64,000 nucleotides of DNA from assembly GCA_903851465.1 (NCBI GenBank), contig CAINOI010000013.1, forward strand, positions 1-64,000, read 5' to 3'. Origin of the DNA: an uncultured Bacteroidota bacterium. Its GTDB lineage: Bacteria > Bacteroidota > Bacteroidia > Chitinophagales > Chitinophagaceae. Below, in pieces: positions 60,066-64,000 of the stretch; the first letter of the stretch is position 1; each line of letters starts with the position of its first letter. Both the position numbers and the translations under genes were made by a program. The notes under the pieces were generated by a model. It was not told the origin of the DNA and did no database searches. It saw nothing but the letters and a program-made list of their open reading frames with translations.

Positions 60066-60809
60066 TTACTTAAAAAGCCCTGTTGCTTTTTCTAAACTTT
60101 CTGGTTTGCCTACATCTAGTAATAAGCCATCACTATGGTCATAAAAATGGATAGCATAATGTTGTGCAATTTGCAAATAAGCATCGATCAGAGAAAACTT
60201 ACCTTGCAGACTCAATGCTTCAAAAAAATTAGCATGTACAATTTGCACGCCACTAAATGCTTTAGGAACAGCCATCGCAGAGTCTTTTAGAGGATTGGCC
60301 CATTTTTCCTCATTGGTTGTATTGTTCCTCCAGCCACACAATGTGCCAGCTGTATTGAAAATTAAATTTCTGCTTGTAGTTCGATTGGTCACTGCTAAAG
60401 TTGCCACCATTTCTCCTTCGGATAAAGCATCAAAAGCTTTATCTGCTTCAAGCATCTTTCCTAAATCTAAATCGGTTAAGATATCTGCATTCATCACCAA
60501 CCATTTTGCCTCGTTCTCAAAATGCGCTTTCGCTCTTAACAATCCACCACCCGTTTCAAGCACTTCATCCGACTCGTCCGAAATAATTACATCAGATCCC
60601 CAGCCTTTATTTTTTTGAATGGTATCAATAATTTGATCTGCAAAATGGTGCACATTCACCACTACTTCGTAGATGCCATAATCTTGTAGGTACTCAATAT
60701 TTCGTTGTAGTAAAGACTTGCCATTCACAATCGCCAATGCCTTAGGATGATTGTCTGTAAAGGGCTTCAGCCTAGTCCCTAATCCTGCAGCTAAAATCAT
60801 TGCCTTCAT
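60066..60809 (-). CDS. Sugar-1-phosphate nucleotidyltransferase (MurU-like)
   Basis: MKAMILAAGLGTRLKPFTDNHPKALAIVNGKSLLQRNIEYL; next to AmgK-like kinase gene. Confidence 0.87.
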   Translation of the reverse strand: MKAMILAAGLGTRLKPFTDNHPKALAIVNGKSLLQRNIEYLQDYGIYEVVVNVHHFADQIIDTIQKNKGWGSDVIISDESDEVLETGGGLLRAKAHFENEAKWLVMNADILTDLDLGKMLEADKAFDALSEGEMVATLAVTNRTTSRNLIFNTAGTLCGWRNNTTNEEKWANPLKDSAMAVPKAFSGVQIVHANFFEALSLQGKFSLIDAYLQIAQHYAIHFYDHSDGLLLDVGKPESLEKATGLFK

Positions 60810-60816
60810 AAGAAAA

Positions 60817-62256
60817 TTATTTAACCCAATTGGTTTGATTGGTATGCGCTAAAACGACCTTCACTTTAAACTTATTTTTTAAATGCCTTGCAGTTTGTTC
60901 TGCAGCAAACACACTTCGGTGTTGACCACCCGTACATCCAAAATTAATTTGCAAGGATTCAAAATCTCTAGATAAATAATTTTCAACTGTAATGTCAATT
61001 AAATCCCAAACACTATTTAAAAAAGTATTCATCTTCGTTTTCTGTTCTAAAAAATCTTTCACTGGCTTATCCAATCCAGAAAGTTTTTTATAATCGTCGA
61101 ATCTACCAGGATTTAAAATACCACGCATATCAAAAATGAATCCACCTCCATTTTCTGATGCGTCCGAAGGCAAGCCTTTTTTATAACTAAAACTATTGAT
61201 GGTAATCACCAATGGTGTTTTTTCAGTGGCTTGCAAAGGCGTAAATCTGTTCAACACTTCTTCGCCCACCATCCAGTTTAAAATACCTGCAAAAACTGGC
61301 GTGTCTTTATCTAAAGTATAGACTTCTAAAAAGTTTTTTAAATTGTTCAACCCCAATGGTATGCTGGTTAAGAAATGCGCTTTACGTTCAAATAAACCCC
61401 TGAATCCATATGCGCCCAATACCTGCAACAATCTTAATAAAACAAAACCATGGTATTGTTTTTTAAATAACGCAACATCAATCGTCTCTCCTAAAACATG
61501 TTCTGCTTCCTTGATGTAGTCATTCAATAAACGGTCTTTCCATTCATTGGATAATTCCGCCTTCGCTTGCCATAATAAGGAGGCCACATCGTATGGCATA
61601 CCGCCCTTCATCCCGCCTTGGAAATCTATAAAAAATACTTCATCGTTTTTAACTACAATATTTCTGCTCTGAAAATCACGGAACATAAAATAATTAAAAT
61701 GACTATCAGATAATTGATCGCTTAATAATTCAAACTCATCAATCAATGCCTGTTTATCATAAGGATATTGTAAAGTATCTAAGAAATAGTATTTGTAATA
61801 AAGCAAGTCCGTTAGTACCGCATGTTTGCCAAATGTTTTTGATGTAAGGCATTTTGAATAATCCAACCCCTCACTGCCTTTGACTTGTAATTGCACCAAT
61901 GCTTTTAAACTCTTTTGAAATAACTGATACACCCTTTCGGTCTTACCTTCTCTTTCTAATACATCTAATAAAGAATCAGCACCAAGATCTTCTTGTAAAT
62001 AAATTTTTTGATCTGCACTTACAGCCAAGACTTTTGGTACAGGTAATCCTTTTGAATGAAAATGCTGCGCAAAATAAATGAAGGTTTCGTTCTCTTTAAT
62101 GTTCAAATTGTAAGTTGCGATATAAGAATGAGCACCTTCTTTAATTCTAAAATAGATTCGATCACCCCCACTTTGCGGGATTTTTTCAATGTGCTCCCAG
62201 TCCTTACCTGCGTAGGATAAAAATATATTTTTGATCGATTCCAATATTGCTTCCAT
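60817..62256 (-). CDS. AmgK-like sugar kinase (APH fold) fused to a RapZ C-terminal-like domain
   Basis: APH-type catalytic segment NYFMFRDFQSRNIVVKNDEVFFIDFQGGMKGGMPYDVASLL; C-terminal INFGCTGGQHRSVFAAEQTARHL as in RapZ. Confidence 0.87.
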   Translation of the reverse strand: MEAILESIKNIFLSYAGKDWEHIEKIPQSGGDRIYFRIKEGAHSYIATYNLNIKENETFIYFAQHFHSKGLPVPKVLAVSADQKIYLQEDLGADSLLDVLEREGKTERVYQLFQKSLKALVQLQVKGSEGLDYSKCLTSKTFGKHAVLTDLLYYKYYFLDTLQYPYDKQALIDEFELLSDQLSDSHFNYFMFRDFQSRNIVVKNDEVFFIDFQGGMKGGMPYDVASLLWQAKAELSNEWKDRLLNDYIKEAEHVLGETIDVALFKKQYHGFVLLRLLQVLGAYGFRGLFERKAHFLTSIPLGLNNLKNFLEVYTLDKDTPVFAGILNWMVGEEVLNRFTPLQATEKTPLVITINSFSYKKGLPSDASENGGGFIFDMRGILNPGRFDDYKKLSGLDKPVKDFLEQKTKMNTFLNSVWDLIDITVENYLSRDFESLQINFGCTGGQHRSVFAAEQTARHLKNKFKVKVVLAHTNQTNWVK

Positions 62257-62355
62257 GAACTTTGAATAGGGGTTTTAACAGCTCTAAAAGTAATTAAATA
62301 AATTTAGCTAACGAAAAAACTAAAAAAAGTGGTAAATTCAATCAAATTAACCCCT

Positions 62356-64000
62356 ATGAATAGACTAAACATGTCATTAAGACTAGTAATGCCAATGCTG
62401 TTACTCTGCTTTTTTTCAATAGCAGCTATTGCACAAACTCAAAAAATCACTGGAACAGTGGTGGATAGTAAAGGGACTCCCTTAGATGGTGTCACTGTAA
62501 AAGTTCAAACAACCAATGCTTTAACGACCTCTAATAAGGCAGGTGAATTTACCATCAATGCCAAAACAGACGACTTGATTGAATTCAGCTTTGTGGGTTT
62601 TGAAACAAGAAAAGTCAAAGCAACCAATGGTTCAATGAAAGTTGTTTTAAACACAGCTACCACAGACCTTCAAGATGTGATCTTGGTGGGAAGTCGTGGT
62701 ACAGGTCGTGCTAAATTAGAGTCGCCTGTTCCGGTAGACGTGATCAAGATTTCTGAAGTCGCTGTAAACACCGCAAGAATGGATTTGACTTCGTCTTTAA
62801 ATTATGCAGCGCCTTCTTTTAACTATAATAAACAATCAGGAGCAGATGGTGCTGACCACGTAGATATAGGTACATTAAGAGGTTTGGGACCTGACCAAAC
62901 ATTGGTATTAATCAATGGTAAACGCAGACATAGCACTGCCCTTGTAGGCTTATTTGGCACTAGAGGTCGTGGTAATTCAGGAGTTGACTTGAACGGATTT
63001 TCTCAAGCTGCTGTAGATAGAATTGAAATTTTAAGAGATGGTGCTTCTGCACAATATGGCTCTGATGCCATTGCTGGCGTCATGAACGTGATTTTAAGAA
63101 AAAATACCAATGAGTGGAATATCACAACTGGCTTGGCTGGGTATTATGATAAAAAATTCAACACCAACCAACACAAGGACAGTAAAGACTATTTATATGG
63201 TAATCCTATAGATGGTGTAACAAGTGCCATTCAAGCCAACCGTGGATTTAACCTAGGTAAAAAAGGCGGATTTATTAATTTGTCTTTTGATGTATTGGAT
63301 CAAGGAAAAACTTTCCGTCAAGCTGCAAGTTCAGACATTGCAGACAAAGATGGTTTACCTACCAATACTTGGAGACAAGGTTTTGGAGATGGCTCTTTGA
63401 CTTCTTATGGTGCCATGATGAACTTAGAATTACCATTGGGTGATAATATTAAATTTTATGCATTTGGCGGAATGAACAATAAAAAATCAGACGCTTATGC
63501 ATATACAAGAAACTGGTCTGCAAGACCAACTCGTTTCCCAGTGAACAACAATGGCTCATTAAAATTTGTTCCTGAAATCATGTTCCAGTCTGGTTCTGGT
63601 GATACTAGCTTTAATCCACGCATTCAAGCACAAATTCAAGACATTTCGATGGTGACTGGTTTTTCTAAAGAAAATAAAAATGGTTGGAACTGGGATTTTA
63701 GCAACAGCTTTGGTTACAACGATTTTCATTACTACGGAGCAGGCACATTCAATGCTTCTGATATTGGCAATGTCACAAAAACAAATTTTGATGACGGTGG
63801 ATTTAATTTCTTACAAAACACCACCAACTTTGATTTATCTAAACAATTTGGGACGGTGAATAACGGCGGTCTAAGAGTAGCATATGGTGCTGAGTTAAGA
63901 TATGAAGCATACAGAATCAATAGAGGTGAAGTTGCTTCTTATAAAGCATTCCCAAATAATTTTGGTTTGCAACAAGCACCAGGCGCACAGGGTTTCCCTG
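62356..64000 (+). CDS. TonB-dependent receptor with N-terminal carboxypeptidase-regulatory-like domain (3' truncated by window end)
   Basis: Signal peptide, QKITGTVVDSKGTPLDGVTVKVQTTN..., plug LRGLGPDQTLVLINGKRRHSTALV...DRIEILRDGASAQYGSDAIAGVMNVILRK; open to the window edge. Confidence 0.93.
   Translation, partial: MNRLNMSLRLVMPMLLLCFFSIAAIAQTQKITGTVVDSKGTPLDGVTVKVQTTNALTTSNKAGEFTINAKTDDLIEFSFVGFETRKVKATNGSMKVVLNTATTDLQDVILVGSRGTGRAKLESPVPVDVIKISEVAVNTARMDLTSSLNYAAPSFNYNKQSGADGADHVDIGTLRGLGPDQTLVLINGKRRHSTALVGLFGTRGRGNSGVDLNGFSQAAVDRIEILRDGASAQYGSDAIAGVMNVILRKNTNEWNITTGLAGYYDKKFNTNQHKDSKDYLYGNPIDGVTSAIQANRGFNLGKKGGFINLSFDVLDQGKTFRQAASSDIADKDGLPTNTWRQGFGDGSLTSYGAMMNLELPLGDNIKFYAFGGMNNKKSDAYAYTRNWSARPTRFPVNNNGSLKFVPEIMFQSGSGDTSFNPRIQAQIQDISMVTGFSKENKNGWNWDFSNSFGYNDFHYYGAGTFNASDIGNVTKTNFDDGGFNFLQNTTNFDLSKQFGTVNNGGLRVAYGAELRYEAYRINRGEVASYKAFPNNFGLQQAPGAQGFP

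Noticed and set aside
60295-60618. Plus-strand 107-aa ORF
   Set aside because: Antisense to the MurU-like gene

Overview
This window is a 64 kb, AT-rich, mostly housekeeping segment of a Bacteroidota chromosome. Chitinophagaceae-like is an inference from gene content: gldKLMN, MerR-B12/crt and TAnnTTTG promoter motifs. Main blocks are: F1Fo ATP synthase genes (atpA partial, H, F, E, B); a Rel/SpoT homolog and purA; tatA, rplS, rny, zapA and pheT; dnaB, rsmE and dnaX; gpmI and ysxC; uvrC; the type IX secretion core gldKLMN; hemD, hemW and gpsA; a TolC/HlyD efflux pair; a cobalamin riboswitch with a BtuB-like receptor; MarC and a second TonB receptor; one tRNA-Arg(CCG); a carotenoid operon (ECF sigma-crtI-crtB-crtZ-crtY) behind a CarH/LitR-type B12 photoreceptor-like regulator; rfbB/C/A; an HGSNAT-like acyltransferase; a MurU-like nucleotidyltransferase next to an AmgK-like kinase/RapZ-C fusion; and the start of a TonB-dependent receptor running off the end. 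I saw no CRISPR arrays, transposons or prophage. The observations most worth a second look are: (1) two identically built palindromes, TGTTTAA-N16-TTAAACA, in front of the sigma-crt operon next to the CarH-like gene; (2) an A10 slippage site in dnaX, inside a hairpin loop and at the domain III/IV boundary, with immediate stops in both alternative frames; (3) the kinase/RapZ-C fusion; (4) a helically phased array of DnaA-box-like 9-mers upstream of dnaB; (5) a terminator-like hairpin inside the atp operon directly after atpE; and (6) a tRNA-Arg(CCG) with a tandem U-U mismatch in its acceptor stem. All calls come from reading the sequence and the supplied ORF translations. No database search was run.
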